From the NCBI GenBank assembly GCA_001429255.1, contig LMJI01000001.1, forward strand, positions 434,001-498,000: 64,000 nucleotides of DNA, written 5' to 3'. The translations under genes and the position numbers were made by a program. Shown in pieces: positions 35,948-45,064 of this stretch. The stretch comes from Cellulomonas sp. Root930. Lineage in GTDB: Bacteria; Actinomycetota; Actinomycetes; Actinomycetales; Cellulomonadaceae. Every line of letters starts with the position of its first letter. The first letter of the stretch is position 1. Below the pieces are notes generated by a model. It was not told where the DNA came from. It searched no databases and worked only from the letters and a program-made list of their open reading frames with translations.

Positions 35948-36652
35948 TCAGGCCGTCGGACGGCGGCGGCGGGCGATCGAGACGAGCGCCACGGTGAGCG
36001 CGCCGACCAGGACGAGTGCACCGCCGGCCAGCAGCAGCGGCTGGACCTCCGAGCCGGTGGCGGAGAGCACGGCGGCCGTCGGGTTGTCGACGAGCACCTC
36101 GCTGTCCTCCGGGTCGGTGTTGCAGACGGGGCTCGACGGCGGGTAGCCGACCGTGACGGTTGCCTCGGGGTTCACCTGGAACAGCACCTGCACGCTCGGA
36201 CGCACCCAGTCGAACTCGTCGCCCTCGACCCAGGAGCCGTCGGTGAGCTGGGTCCAGCCGGGCCAGTCGATGCCGCGCCCGTCCGGACCGACCACCGCGC
36301 CCGGCCAGTTGACCGTGCCGCTGAGCGGCTGGTCCGCGTAGATCACGTCAGGACCGGTGGGGTTCACGAAGGTGATCGTCGTGGTGGTGTTCGGCGAGCC
36401 GATCACCTCGAGCGCGTAGTTGAGCTTGGGCACCTCGTTGTCGCAGACCGGCGCCTTGACCAGCACGTTCAGCTGGCAGGCGCGCGGGGCGCCGTAGCCG
36501 TCGACCTTGTCGATGCAGCCGTACACCGGCTCGGCCGTCTGGGAGACGGAGGGCGACGGGCTGAGGCCCTCCGCCGAGGAGGGCACCGCGCCGACGACGG
36601 CGACGAAGACTGCGAGGAACGCGACGACCGCGCCCCGTACGAGCCTGACCAT
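35948..36652 (-). CDS. Secreted surface protein with LSATG sorting signal
   Basis: The 234-residue exported protein has a Sec signal (VRLVRGAVVAFLAVFVAVVG, cleavage about SSA-EG) and a beta-rich ectodomain with Cys residues (YGCIDK, ACQLNV, PVCDNE, PVCNTD). The C terminus is a sortase-type signal: LSATG, a hydrophobic segment (LLLAGGALVLVGALTVAL) and an RRRR tail. LSATG resembles the LAxTG motif read by class E sortases. It is the downstream partner of the DUF4012 gene, 103 nt away on the same strand; the same pairing recurs at 55323-57785. Confidence 0.85.
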   Translation of the reverse strand: MVRLVRGAVVAFLAVFVAVVGAVPSSAEGLSPSPSVSQTAEPVYGCIDKVDGYGAPRACQLNVLVKAPVCDNEVPKLNYALEVIGSPNTTTTITFVNPTGPDVIYADQPLSGTVNWPGAVVGPDGRGIDWPGWTQLTDGSWVEGDEFDWVRPSVQVLFQVNPEATVTVGYPPSSPVCNTDPEDSEVLVDNPTAAVLSATGSEVQPLLLAGGALVLVGALTVALVSIARRRRPTA

Positions 36653-36755
36653 GATCGTGCCCCTGTCGGCTAATCGGACATTTCGGTCTCCATTGTGTCC
36701 TGCCGACAGGGGTTTACACATGGGCATAACGGGTGATTTCGGACAGTTCGCTCGT

Positions 36756-38585
36756 TCACTCCCCCGAGGGGCACGACGCCGTGATGAGGCCCGGGCTGGT
36801 GAGCGTGGGGGTGGTCCAGACGTCGACCCGGCCGTCCCGGACCGGTACCTCGACCCGGTAGGTCTCGCGCGCGCCGGGCTCCAGCCAGGACGTCACCACC
36901 TGCACGTTGCGGCCGGCGAACTCCCCGGTACCCCCGGAGACGGCGCCGTCGTCCCGTCCGAGCGCCTCCAGCGGCGCGCCGACGGGCGCGTACACGGTGA
37001 TGTTCGTCGCCAGCCACCCGACGGGCAGCGACGTGCCGCTCCAGCCGGTGACGTACTTCGGGAACGTCGCCACGTCCGCGGGCGGCCGGTAGTCGAGGTC
37101 GAGCCGGACGGTCGCCGTGGGGTCCGGGTCGTCGCAGCGCATGGCCTCGACCGTCACCTCGGTGCTCAGGTAGTAGCCGAGCTTGCCCGCGGTCCCGTCG
37201 TTGAGGAACACCCCCGTGGCGTCCGGGAACGGGCCGGTGAGGAAGGCCGCGCCGACGCTCGTCGCCACCAGCCTCTTCTGCTCCTCCGAGTGCGCCGACC
37301 ACATCCGCAGCCGGCCCTCGGCCCCCGCCCGGGCCAGCGCGTCGACGACGGCCCGCGAGTCGCCCTGCCCGGAGCCGACCGCCCGGAAGATGGTCGTCGC
37401 GACCCCTGTGTAGAAGGCGTCGCCCGCGGCCGCGTCGTCGCCGAACGTGAGGTACGCGTCGCGCAGCAGGACCTGCAGGACGTTCCCGGCGTCGATCTGC
37501 AGGCCGCTCGGCTCGGTGACCGCGCCCGTGGCGCCGAGCAGGTAGGAGACCGCGACCGGGTCTGTGGCGATGACCCCGTCCACGTGTGTGCCGATGTCCC
37601 GCTCCCAGCGGGCGGTCAGCAGCTCGGCGCTCCGCGGGAAGTCGGGGGTCATCACCGCGTTCTGCACCCAGCGGCCCAGCCGGTCGGTGTCGAAGCGCAG
37701 CTCCTCGTCGCTCAGCGGCAGGATCGAGGCCTCGATCCCCGGCAGGTCCGCGGTGGTGCGCTGCTCGGTGAGGTCGATGGTGCCGTCGTCGGCCTTGAGC
37801 ACGGCGAACGCCCCGACGATCCCCCCGGCGCTGCGCAGCTCCGAGGAGTTCAGCGAGACCAGGAGGTACGTGCGCGGGCCGTCGGCGCCGAGCATCGGCG
37901 GCAGGAGCGCGGCCACCTGGGCGCCCGCGTCGAGCGCTCCCGTGACCTGGGCCATCCCGTCCTGCAGCTGGGTCACGGGCCCGGCGAGCTGCGGGACCAG
38001 TGCGTCGGTGTCGATCGCAGCCACCGCGGCCTGCGCCGTGTGGGCGCTCGCCGCGGCGGCGGCGATGTCCGGGGCCGCCTCGACCAGGGGGGCGAGGTCG
38101 ATCCGCCCGTCCGTGCCGCGCGCCTCCTGGGCGTGCAGGACGTCGTCGATGCGCCCGACGGCCGGCAACGCGTCGCGCACCACGTCGTCGAGCGAGACGG
38201 AGACCACCCGGACGGCCTCGAGCTGCGCGCCCACCCACGGCACGTGCTCGGCCACCCGCCACACCGGGTCCGACGTCGCCCGGCGGGCGGCCGCGAGATC
38301 CGCCTGGATCTCCGGGAGTCGCGCCTCGATCTGCTGCGTGTCACCGTCGCCGACCACGCTGCGCAGGTCGACCACCACGTCCTTGGCGGAGAGCAGCGCG
38401 GTGCCGGCCTGGTAGCCGCGGAACGCCAGCCAACCGGCGGCGACCACCAGCACGACCAGGACGACGAGGACGCCGAACGCGATGCGGCGGGCAGTCCGGC
38501 GGCGGCGTCGGGGAGGTTCGACGGTGGGTTCGTCGCCGGGCGCGGCCGCCTCAGGCGCGCGCGGCTCGTCGACGGTGGCACTCAC
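36756..38585 (-). CDS. DUF4012 membrane-anchored extracytoplasmic protein
   Basis: This 609-residue protein starts at GTG 38585 (VSATVDEPRA). A basic cytoplasmic tail (PPRRRRRTARR) leads into one span (IAFGVLVVLVVLVVAAGWLA) and a large outer domain. DUF4012 features are present: coiled N-terminal part with LLSAKDVVVDLRSVVGD, DPVWRVAEHVPWVG, GPRTYLLVSLNSSELRSAGG and TPDFPRSAELLTARWERDIG, VDGVIATDPVAVSYLLGATG and GVFLNDGTAGKLGYYLSTEV. DUF4012 genes are typical of actinobacterial polysaccharide loci, and this one flanks one here. The ribosome site is weak. Confidence 0.92.
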   Translation of the reverse strand: MSATVDEPRAPEAAAPGDEPTVEPPRRRRRTARRIAFGVLVVLVVLVVAAGWLAFRGYQAGTALLSAKDVVVDLRSVVGDGDTQQIEARLPEIQADLAAARRATSDPVWRVAEHVPWVGAQLEAVRVVSVSLDDVVRDALPAVGRIDDVLHAQEARGTDGRIDLAPLVEAAPDIAAAAASAHTAQAAVAAIDTDALVPQLAGPVTQLQDGMAQVTGALDAGAQVAALLPPMLGADGPRTYLLVSLNSSELRSAGGIVGAFAVLKADDGTIDLTEQRTTADLPGIEASILPLSDEELRFDTDRLGRWVQNAVMTPDFPRSAELLTARWERDIGTHVDGVIATDPVAVSYLLGATGAVTEPSGLQIDAGNVLQVLLRDAYLTFGDDAAAGDAFYTGVATTIFRAVGSGQGDSRAVVDALARAGAEGRLRMWSAHSEEQKRLVATSVGAAFLTGPFPDATGVFLNDGTAGKLGYYLSTEVTVEAMRCDDPDPTATVRLDLDYRPPADVATFPKYVTGWSGTSLPVGWLATNITVYAPVGAPLEALGRDDGAVSGGTGEFAGRNVQVVTSWLEPGARETYRVEVPVRDGRVDVWTTPTLTSPGLITASCPSGE

Positions 38586-38665
38586 CCACTGATCGTGACA
38601 TCCCGGACATCTCGGACGACATGCCTGGGCGTCCTCTTCACCCGAGCATCCACCCGGACGGCGGG

Positions 38666-39994
38666 TCAGGCGGCGGTCTGGCGGTCCGCGGCTTCCTGGG
38701 TGGCGAGCCGGGCGGCGGTCTCGCGGCGGTCGGGCAGCGTCGGGTAGAGCACCTCGAGGTGGGGCCGGGTGCGCACGTGGTACCGCACCGTGACGTCCCA
38801 CTTCTTCCACGCCCACAGCGCGGCGCCGGTGGCGACGAGCAGCGCGGAGATCGAGCCGATGCCGATGGCCCAGCGCGGGCCGTACGTCTCACCGATCCAC
38901 CCGACGATGGGCGACCCGATGGGCGTCGCGCCCAGGAACACCATCATGTACAGGGCCATGACGCGCCCGCGTACAGCGGGGTCGGAGCTCAGCTGGATGG
39001 TCGCGTTGGCGGCCGTCATCATGGTCAGCGACGCGAACCCGACGGGGATGCAGGCGATCGCGAACGTCAGGTACGAGGGCATGAGGGCCATGACGCCCGT
39101 CGCGATGCCGAACCCGAACGCCGCACCGATGACGAGGCGGACGCGAGGCCGTTCCCGGCGCGCGGCCAGCAGCGCCCCGGTCAGCGAGCCGATGGCCAGC
39201 ACCGAGCCGAGGATCCCGTACTCCCCCGCGCCCATGCCGAACTCGCTGCGCGCCATCATCGCGCTGGTCAGCTGGAAGTTCAGGCCGAACGTCGACACGA
39301 CCCCGACGACGACCATGATCACGAGGATGTCGCTGCGGTTCCGCACGTACGCGATGCCCTCGCGCAGCTGCCCCTTGGCGCGTGCCGTCGTCGGCATCGG
39401 GCTCATCTCCGACTTGCGCATCTGCGTCAGCGAGAAGATCGTCGCGGCGAACGTCACCGCGTTGATGAGGAACACCCAGCCGGTGCCCACGGCCGCGATG
39501 AGCAGGCCGGCGACGCCCGGACCGATCAGCCGGGCGGCGTTGAACGACGCGCTGTTCAGGCCCACCGCGTTGGCCAGCTTGGCGGCCGGCACCAGCTCCG
39601 CGACGAATGTCTGCCGCACCGGCCCGTCGATGGCGGTGACGCACCCGAGCATCAGCGCGAACAGGTACACCTGCCACAGCTGCGCGTGCCCGCTGAGGAC
39701 CAGCACACCCAGCCCGGCGGCGAGCACCCCCTGGCCCACCTGCGTGGCCATGAGCAGCTTGCGGCGGTCCACCCGGTCCGCCAGCAGACCGGCGTACGGG
39801 GACAGCAGGAGCACCGGGGCGAACTGCAGGGCGGTGGTGATGCCGACGGCCACGCCGGACTCGTCGGTGAGCTCGGTGAGCACCAGCCAGTCCTGGGCGA
39901 CGCGCTGCATCCAGGTGCCTACGTTCGCCACCAGCGCCCCGGCGAACCACAGCCGGTAGTTCCGGAACTTCAGCGAGGAGAACGTGGGACTCAT
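38666..39994 (-). CDS. MFS transporter (DHA3-like exporter)
   Basis: The 442-residue protein has 12 spans and opens SSLKFRNYRLWFAGALVANV followed by GTWMQRVAQDW, a signature of DHA3-type exporters (drug or siderophore efflux). The loop between spans 2 and 3 is AGLLADRVDRRKLLMATQVG. ATG at 39994 overlaps the TGA of the MarR gene by four bases (ATGA), so the pump is translated with its regulator. This pairing suggests MarR-controlled efflux induced by its substrate. Confidence 0.94.
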   Translation of the reverse strand: MSPTFSSLKFRNYRLWFAGALVANVGTWMQRVAQDWLVLTELTDESGVAVGITTALQFAPVLLLSPYAGLLADRVDRRKLLMATQVGQGVLAAGLGVLVLSGHAQLWQVYLFALMLGCVTAIDGPVRQTFVAELVPAAKLANAVGLNSASFNAARLIGPGVAGLLIAAVGTGWVFLINAVTFAATIFSLTQMRKSEMSPMPTTARAKGQLREGIAYVRNRSDILVIMVVVGVVSTFGLNFQLTSAMMARSEFGMGAGEYGILGSVLAIGSLTGALLAARRERPRVRLVIGAAFGFGIATGVMALMPSYLTFAIACIPVGFASLTMMTAANATIQLSSDPAVRGRVMALYMMVFLGATPIGSPIVGWIGETYGPRWAIGIGSISALLVATGAALWAWKKWDVTVRYHVRTRPHLEVLYPTLPDRRETAARLATQEAADRQTAA

Positions 39995-40413
39995 GAAGCG
40001 GCGATCCTCCGCAGCAGCTCGGCGGCGTCAGCGAGCAGCGTGCGCTCGTCCCTGGTCATCTTGCTGAGGCGCTCCGCCAGCCAGGCGTCGCGGCGTCGGC
40101 GGGTCTCGTTGACCTCGGCGACGCCCGCGTCCGTGAGGGTGACGACGACCTGGCGGCCGTCCGTCGGGTGCTCCGACTTGGCGACGAGGCCCAGCTCCAC
40201 CAGGCCGTTGACCGTGCGGGTCATCGACGGTGGCTGGATCCGCTCGCGCTCGGCCAGCTGCCCCGGGGTGAGGGGGCCGTCCTTGGTCAGCCACGCCAGC
40301 ACGGTGAACTGCGGATCGGTCAGGCCGGCCTCGCCGCGCTCGGCCCGGATGCGCCGGGACGCCCGGCCGACGGCGATCCGGAGTTCACCGGCGAGGGCGG
40401 AGGCTGAGGGCAT
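39991..40413 (-). CDS. MarR-family transcriptional regulator
   Basis: The 140-residue dimeric winged-helix regulator has the DNA-binding core GPLTPGQLAERERIQPPSMT with RTVNGLVELGLVAKSEHPTD, then DGRQVVVTLTDAG (the wing). The flanking helices give the usual MarR fold and length. It is the first gene of a two-gene operon with the exporter, to which it is coupled. It probably represses the operon and itself; an AT-rich palindrome lies just upstream. Confidence 0.95.
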   Translation of the reverse strand: MPSASALAGELRIAVGRASRRIRAERGEAGLTDPQFTVLAWLTKDGPLTPGQLAERERIQPPSMTRTVNGLVELGLVAKSEHPTDGRQVVVTLTDAGVAEVNETRRRRDAWLAERLSKMTRDERTLLADAAELLRRIAAS

Positions 40414-40431
40414 GATCCTTACTCTAACTCA

Positions 40432-40444
40432 TTACCTTGCGTAA
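40432..40444. promoter_or_regulatory. Candidate MarR operator, TTACCTTGCGTAA
   Basis: A short inverted repeat with TTAC and GTAA arms around CTTGC lies 19 bp before the MarR start and 25 bp before the divergent VanZ start, inside the only AT-rich island of this area. The position suits autoregulation. The arms are short, so the call is tentative. Confidence 0.35.
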
Positions 40445-40469
40445 AGACACTTGCCCGTACCCTGTCGGC

Positions 40470-40904
40470 ATGGACGAGCGGCAGCGGCGGGTGGTGATCG
40501 GGCTGCTCGTCGGCGCGCTCGTGGCCGCGGCCGTGCTCGTGCTCAACCCGTGGCACCTGCACGACGCGCTCGACGCGCCGATCGCCCGCGGCCTGGGACG
40601 CCTGCACATGCTCGGCCTGCCCGAGAAGCTCAACGTGCACGCCGCCGAGTTCGCCGCCAACATCGCGCTCTTCATCCCGCTCGGCCTGCTCGGCGCCCTG
40701 CTGCTCCCCCGTCGGCGCTGGTGGATCGCGCTCCTGGCGCTGGTGGCACTGTCGGTGGGCATCGAGACGGTACAGGCGTTCGGCCTGTCCTACCGGCAGC
40801 CCTCGTCGCGCGACGTGCTGGGCAACTCGCTCGGTGCCGCGATCGGCGTCGGCCTCTCCCTCGCGCTCCGGCGTCAGCCCGCCGCCGTCGCCGAACCCTC
40901 GTGA
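40470..40904 (+). CDS. VanZ-family protein, first of tandem pair
   Basis: The 144-residue membrane protein starts at ATG 40470 (MDERQRRVVIGLLVGALVAA). It has four spans and the VanZ pattern: EFAANIALFIPLGLLGALLL, LVALSVGIETVQAFGLSY, RDVLGNSLGAAIGVGLSLAL, with the polar Asn, Glu and Asp-Asn residues typical of the family. It ends within the GTG of the next gene (GTGA overlap). VanZ proteins lower susceptibility to lipoglycopeptides in enterococci; otherwise uncharacterised. Divergent from the marR-exporter operon. Confidence 0.9.
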   Translation: MDERQRRVVIGLLVGALVAAAVLVLNPWHLHDALDAPIARGLGRLHMLGLPEKLNVHAAEFAANIALFIPLGLLGALLLPRRRWWIALLALVALSVGIETVQAFGLSYRQPSSRDVLGNSLGAAIGVGLSLALRRQPAAVAEPS

Positions 40905-41347
40905 CACTCCGTGGGAGGGCGCGGACGGTCACCATCGCGCTGTTCGCCCTCTACCTCGTCGGCCTGGTCCGCGTGACCCTGTGGCCCCGGCTCGCCGACG
41001 ACGGCGGGTTCGACCTGGTCCGCACGGTCCTGTCGTGGCTCAACTCCCTCGGCATCGGCCTCACCTACAGCGCCACCGAGTTCCTCGCCAACATCGCGCT
41101 CTTCGTGCCGTTCGGCATCCTCGTCAGCCTGCTCTTCCCCCGCCGGCGCGCGTGGACGGTCGTCGCCCTGGGACTGGCCACATCAGCGGTCATCGAGCTC
41201 GCACAGCTGCTGTTCCTCCCCCACCGGGTGTCCGACGTGCGCGACCTCGTGTCGAACACGCTGGGGACGGCCATCGGGGTCGGCATCGTCCTCGTCGCCC
41301 GGCGCCGGTCGCGCACTCCTGTGCCAGAGCCCGTCAGCGCCGGCTGA
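40901..41347 (+). CDS. VanZ-family protein, second of tandem pair
   Basis: This protein of 148 residues starts at GTG 40901, overlapping the previous stop (GTGA). It shares the layout with its neighbour: LFALYLVGLVRVTLWPRL, EFLANIALFVPFGILVSLLF, LGLATSAVIELAQLLFL and DVRDLVSNTLGTAIGVGIVL. The pair probably arose by duplication and may form a heteromer; the C-terminal tail differs. It ends one base before the convergent CAP-domain gene. Confidence 0.9.
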   Translation: MTLRGRARTVTIALFALYLVGLVRVTLWPRLADDGGFDLVRTVLSWLNSLGIGLTYSATEFLANIALFVPFGILVSLLFPRRRAWTVVALGLATSAVIELAQLLFLPHRVSDVRDLVSNTLGTAIGVGIVLVARRRSRTPVPEPVSAG

Positions 41348-41836
41348 CTACGGTCCGAGGAACACCTGCGAGCAGAGCATCTCGTCGCCGTCGAGCAGGC
41401 AGCCGATGCCCATCTGCTCGAGGTCGGGGTCGAGGAGGTTCGCGCGGTGGCCAGGTGAGGCCAGCCACGCGTCGACCACGTCGTGCGGGGTCGCGGCGGC
41501 CCGAGCCAGGTTCTCGGCGGCCGACGTCGCCGGAGCGCACGTCTCGATGACGGGAGTCAGCGGTGCGTGCTCCAGCTCCTCGCCCCCGGTCAGGTCCTCG
41601 GCGCGCTCCATCGCCTCGGTGGCCGCGCAGTCGGAGACCGCCAGAGCCGGGAGGCCGTCGTCCGCGCGTGCCCTGTTCGTCTCGATGACGAGCTCCGCCG
41701 CATACGAGTCCGGGTCCGCGTCGTCGGCAGACCACGGCTGCAGCGCGGTCGCCGTGGGCCGCAGCACCAGGTAGACGGCCACGGCGCCGAGCAAAACACC
41801 GACCGTGACGAGGACCCAGCCGGCCTTGCGGGACAT
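41348..41836 (-). CDS. CAP/SCP-domain protein with N-terminal membrane anchor
   Basis: The 162-residue product begins MSRKAGWVLVTVGVLLGAVA, a single span or signal anchor, followed directly by a small CAP domain: VIETNRARADDGLPALAVSD, CAATEAMERAEDL, ENLARAAATPHDVVDAWLAS, PGHRANLLDP and CSQVFLGP. Four Cys in the domain (SDCAA, ETCAP, GCLLD, LCSQV) suggest two disulfides. It is very similar to the C-terminal domain at 60163-60888. It lies 2 nt past the UDP-glucose dehydrogenase stop on the same strand. Confidence 0.9.
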   Translation of the reverse strand: MSRKAGWVLVTVGVLLGAVAVYLVLRPTATALQPWSADDADPDSYAAELVIETNRARADDGLPALAVSDCAATEAMERAEDLTGGEELEHAPLTPVIETCAPATSAAENLARAAATPHDVVDAWLASPGHRANLLDPDLEQMGIGCLLDGDEMLCSQVFLGP

Positions 41837-41838
41837 GG

Positions 41839-43164
41839 TCAGGGACGCCCCAGGGCGCGATAGGTCCAGCCCGCCGCACGCCACACCGCCGGCTCGAGCA
41901 CGTTGCGCCCGTCCAGGATCCGCTTGTGCGCGACGACCTCCGCCAGTGCGTCCGGCTCGACCTCGCGGTACTCCGCCCACTCCGTGGCCAGCAGCACGAC
42001 GTCGGCGTCCTTCGCCGCCTCGAGCGCAGTCTCCGCGAAGTGCAGGTCCGGCCACTTCGCCTCGGCGTTCGCCACCGCCTGTGGATCCGTCACCGTCACG
42101 TGCGCACCCTGCAGCTGCATCTGCGCGGCCACCGACAGCGCCGGCGAGTCGCGAACATCGTCGGAGTCCGGCTTGAACGCGGCCCCCAGGACCGCGATCC
42201 GCTTGCCGACGATCGACCCGTCGCACACCTCACGCGCCAGGTCCACCATCCGCACCCGGCGACGCATGTTGATCGAGTCGACCTCCCGCAGGAACGACAA
42301 CGCGTCACTGACCCCGAGCTCCCCCGCACGGGCCATGAACGCCCGGATGTCCTTCGGCAGGCACCCCCCACCGAACCCGAGCCCCGCATTGAGGAACCGC
42401 CGCCCGATCCGCGCGTCGTACCCGATCGCGTCCGCCAGCCGCGTCACGTCCGCGCCCGTCGCCTCGCACAGCTCAGCCATCGCGTTGATGAACGAGATCT
42501 TCGTCGCCAGGAACGAGTTCGCCGCCACCTTCACCAGCTGCGCCGTCGCGTAGTCCGTCACGACGAGCGGGGTGTGCTCGGACAGCGGCGTCGCGTAGAC
42601 CTCGTCCAGCACCTCCTTCGCGCGCGCACCCTCTGCCGTCGGCACACCCTCGTCGTCCGTCGGAACCCCGTAGACCAGCCGGTCCGGGTGCAGCGTGTCC
42701 TTGACCGCGAACCCTTCGCGCAGGAACTCCGGGTTCCAGACGAGGACGGCGCCCGTCCCCTCGAGCGACTCCGCGATCGCCTCCGCCGTTCCGACCGGGA
42801 CCGTCGACTTGCCCGCGACAACGTCGCCAGGGCGCAGGTGCGGCCTCAGTGCTGCAATCGCCGCGTTTACATACGTGAGGTCAGCCCGGAACTCACCGTG
42901 AACTTGTGGGGTCCCAACGCAAATGAAATGGACATCGCTGCCCGAAGCATCGGCCATGTCCGTGCTGAACGACAGTCGGCCAGTAGCGCCCGAGTCTTTC
43001 AGCAACTCAGGTAGACCGGGCTCGTAGAATGGCGCGCGCCCGGCGCGCAAGGCGTGGACCTTTGTCGCATCAACGTCGATGCCGATCACGTCATGCCCCA
43101 GTTGCGCCATGCTCGCAGCGTGGACTGCGCCGAGATAGCCACAGCCGATGACGGAAATACGCAC
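41839..43164 (-). CDS. UDP-glucose 6-dehydrogenase
   Basis: The 441-residue enzyme oxidises UDP-glucose to UDP-glucuronate with two NAD+. GTG at 43164 opens the Rossmann fold MRISVIGCGYLGAVHAASMA. The catalytic Cys is in GFGGGCLPKDIRAFM, and NPEFLREGFAV is the substrate motif; FKPDSDDVRDSPALSVA and the C-terminal domain are normal. It supplies the uronic acid for the polysaccharide made by the adjoining cluster. The 5' side is separated from the hexapeptide transferase by 141 bp with no gene. Confidence 0.95.
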   Translation of the reverse strand: MRISVIGCGYLGAVHAASMAQLGHDVIGIDVDATKVHALRAGRAPFYEPGLPELLKDSGATGRLSFSTDMADASGSDVHFICVGTPQVHGEFRADLTYVNAAIAALRPHLRPGDVVAGKSTVPVGTAEAIAESLEGTGAVLVWNPEFLREGFAVKDTLHPDRLVYGVPTDDEGVPTAEGARAKEVLDEVYATPLSEHTPLVVTDYATAQLVKVAANSFLATKISFINAMAELCEATGADVTRLADAIGYDARIGRRFLNAGLGFGGGCLPKDIRAFMARAGELGVSDALSFLREVDSINMRRRVRMVDLAREVCDGSIVGKRIAVLGAAFKPDSDDVRDSPALSVAAQMQLQGAHVTVTDPQAVANAEAKWPDLHFAETALEAAKDADVVLLATEWAEYREVEPDALAEVVAHKRILDGRNVLEPAVWRAAGWTYRALGRP

Positions 43165-43305
43165 AGTATCTCGCTCCTAGGGTTGTGTACGGAAATCGCC
43201 AACTCTTTCGGTCCGCTGTCTGTCCGGGACTTCGGGTCTCTAGAACCTGCTGTCACGCGCACGAGCCGATGGAGAGACTAACTCGTCAGGGCCGCGGATC
43301 CCACA

Positions 43306-43809
43306 TCAGATAGATGTCGATCGTACGACCGACCCTGGGGCAACCGACCGAAACACGTGCACTCCGGCGCCTATCCGCGCCCCCTCACCAATCGCGATCC
43401 CGCCCGACAAGATCGCGCCCGGGTACAACACCGACCCGCGCCCGACCACCGGGTACTCCCCCCGAGAGTTCGCGCCGATCGTGACGTTCTGATAGATAGT
43501 GACGTCAGCGCCAACGACTGCACCCTTCCCAACGACGATGCCAACAGGATGCGGCAATTGAAGACCTCCCTCAATCGAAGCACCGGGCGAGACATCGCAG
43601 GCGTGGAAAGAAATAAGTAGGTTCCGCCCCACGTTGCCCAAGAATCCTCCCGATGCACTGATGCGGAAGAGCAGCGCCGCTCGGACCGACGGGTTCGTCA
43701 ATAGGCGGTACCAGCGGGGGCGCCTGAAGGGATCGCGAATTCCCGGACCAACGAGCGCGGCCGAGTCCGAATCGACCATCTCGTACAAGTCACGCATGCG
43801 CCGGGTCAT
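43306..43809 (-). CDS. Hexapeptide-repeat acetyltransferase, CysE/LbH type
   Basis: The 167-residue product begins MTRRMRDLYEMVDSDSAALV. A left-handed beta-helix follows an N-terminal helical part: IEGGLQLPHPVGIVVGKGAV, VGADVTIYQNVTIGANSRGE, RGSVLYPGAILSGGIAIGEG. This resembles serine acetyltransferase-like proteins of polysaccharide loci, which acetylate sugar residues using acetyl-CoA. Start ATG at 43809 overlaps the flippase gene by 20 nt. A polysaccharide modification role is inferred from context. Confidence 0.88.
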   Translation of the reverse strand: MTRRMRDLYEMVDSDSAALVGPGIRDPFRRPRWYRLLTNPSVRAALLFRISASGGFLGNVGRNLLISFHACDVSPGASIEGGLQLPHPVGIVVGKGAVVGADVTIYQNVTIGANSRGEYPVVGRGSVLYPGAILSGGIAIGEGARIGAGVHVFRSVAPGSVVRSTSI

Positions 43810-45064
43810 CGATCCTCCGCAACTCCCTTCGAAAGAGCCATGCGACCACAGCCCCGCAAACACTGCCTAATGCATAGCCCGCGGCGGCACCAACGATGCC
43901 CCACACCATACCCACCAGGGCCGGCACCAGGAGGGCGGGAATCAAGGCGAGCTGATAGCGGAAGGATCGCGCCGGAGTTTGCAGGGTGTAGATTCCCGCA
44001 AATGTGAGGTTGTATGTTGACTGTATCGCGCCGGCGAGGCAGAGAATAAGGGAGCAGATCCCAGCCTGGCGCCATTCTGAGCCGAGGACCACAGGGATTA
44101 CGAAGGCGGAGCCGACCCCGGCCAGGACAAATACCGGTCCTATCAGCCTCATGACGCCGATCTGACTGCGCCGAAGCAACGCTATACCCGTGTGCACGCT
44201 CTCAGTCCGAGCCTTGCCCAGCTGGGCCACCGATACGCGCTCGGCTGGGTGCAGGCCCAGCTCCGTCAAGATGGTGAGCACCCGATAGCCCACGGCGTAC
44301 AGGCCCAGCGCGGCCGGACCCAGAACCAGCCCGATAAGCAGATCGTCCGTGCGTCTACCGACGGCACCGACGAGGTTCGACCACACGGCGAATCGCAGTG
44401 CCCCGCGTTCCGTGGGCTCGACCCGACCCCGCAGGTCTGGGGCGACCCGCCCCTCCCGCGAGAGGGCCACGAGGCAATACGACGCGGCCGTTGAAATGGT
44501 TGCTTGCGCCACGAGGCTCCAGACCCCGGCACCAGCGAGTGCCATCGACAGTCCAACGACCACCCCAAGGGAGGTACCGATCGTTTGACGCACTGCCACG
44601 GAGCGAAAGGCGCCAGCGCGCTGATACCTCCCCAGCCCGACTGCGCTGTAGCCGGCGAACGGAACGGTAACTCCGAGCACCGCAACATAGGACAAAACTA
44701 TGTCCAGGTCGGAGAACTGCGAGACGGCAAATCCTGTGGCGCAGATGCCGACGTAGAACGCGGCCCCCTGCCGGAGCGCCCGTGCTGCGAGCAGTCGCTC
44801 CGTGGCGTGCGATAGGTTCGTGCTCGATGTGGTGAGGATGGTCATTCCGCCTTCACCCGCCACGGTGAACAGTGCAACGATGGCCAGGGCTAGCGCGTAG
44901 GCACCGTACTCGGCCGGTGTACCCGTCGCGAGGACGATAAATAGAACGAGCATCGGGAGAGAGCGGTTGGCCGCGGCCCCGATGGAAAGCCAGCGCGCAC
45001 CGGCTAGCAATTCTCGGTTGCCGCGTCCTGGGGTCGCCGATCGCCCGGCGATGTCAACGACCAT
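43790..45064 (-). CDS. Polysaccharide flippase (Wzx/oligosaccharide flippase family)
   Basis: The 424-residue membrane protein has about 12 spans. ATG at 45064 (MVVDIAGRSATPGRGNRELL) is chosen; the longer frame is antisense-like noise. It has the first-span motif ALAIVALFTVAGEGGMTIL and inner loop LRFAVWSNLVGAVGRRTDDL, typical of MATE-like polysaccharide exporters. It turns the lipid-linked repeat unit across the membrane. It overlaps the preceding glycosyltransferase gene (45054) and the following acyltransferase gene, so it sits inside a tightly packed operon. Codon use is less GC-biased than in flanking genes. Confidence 0.9.
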   Translation of the reverse strand: MVVDIAGRSATPGRGNRELLAGARWLSIGAAANRSLPMLVLFIVLATGTPAEYGAYALALAIVALFTVAGEGGMTILTTSSTNLSHATERLLAARALRQGAAFYVGICATGFAVSQFSDLDIVLSYVAVLGVTVPFAGYSAVGLGRYQRAGAFRSVAVRQTIGTSLGVVVGLSMALAGAGVWSLVAQATISTAASYCLVALSREGRVAPDLRGRVEPTERGALRFAVWSNLVGAVGRRTDDLLIGLVLGPAALGLYAVGYRVLTILTELGLHPAERVSVAQLGKARTESVHTGIALLRRSQIGVMRLIGPVFVLAGVGSAFVIPVVLGSEWRQAGICSLILCLAGAIQSTYNLTFAGIYTLQTPARSFRYQLALIPALLVPALVGMVWGIVGAAAGYALGSVCGAVVAWLFRRELRRIDDPAHA

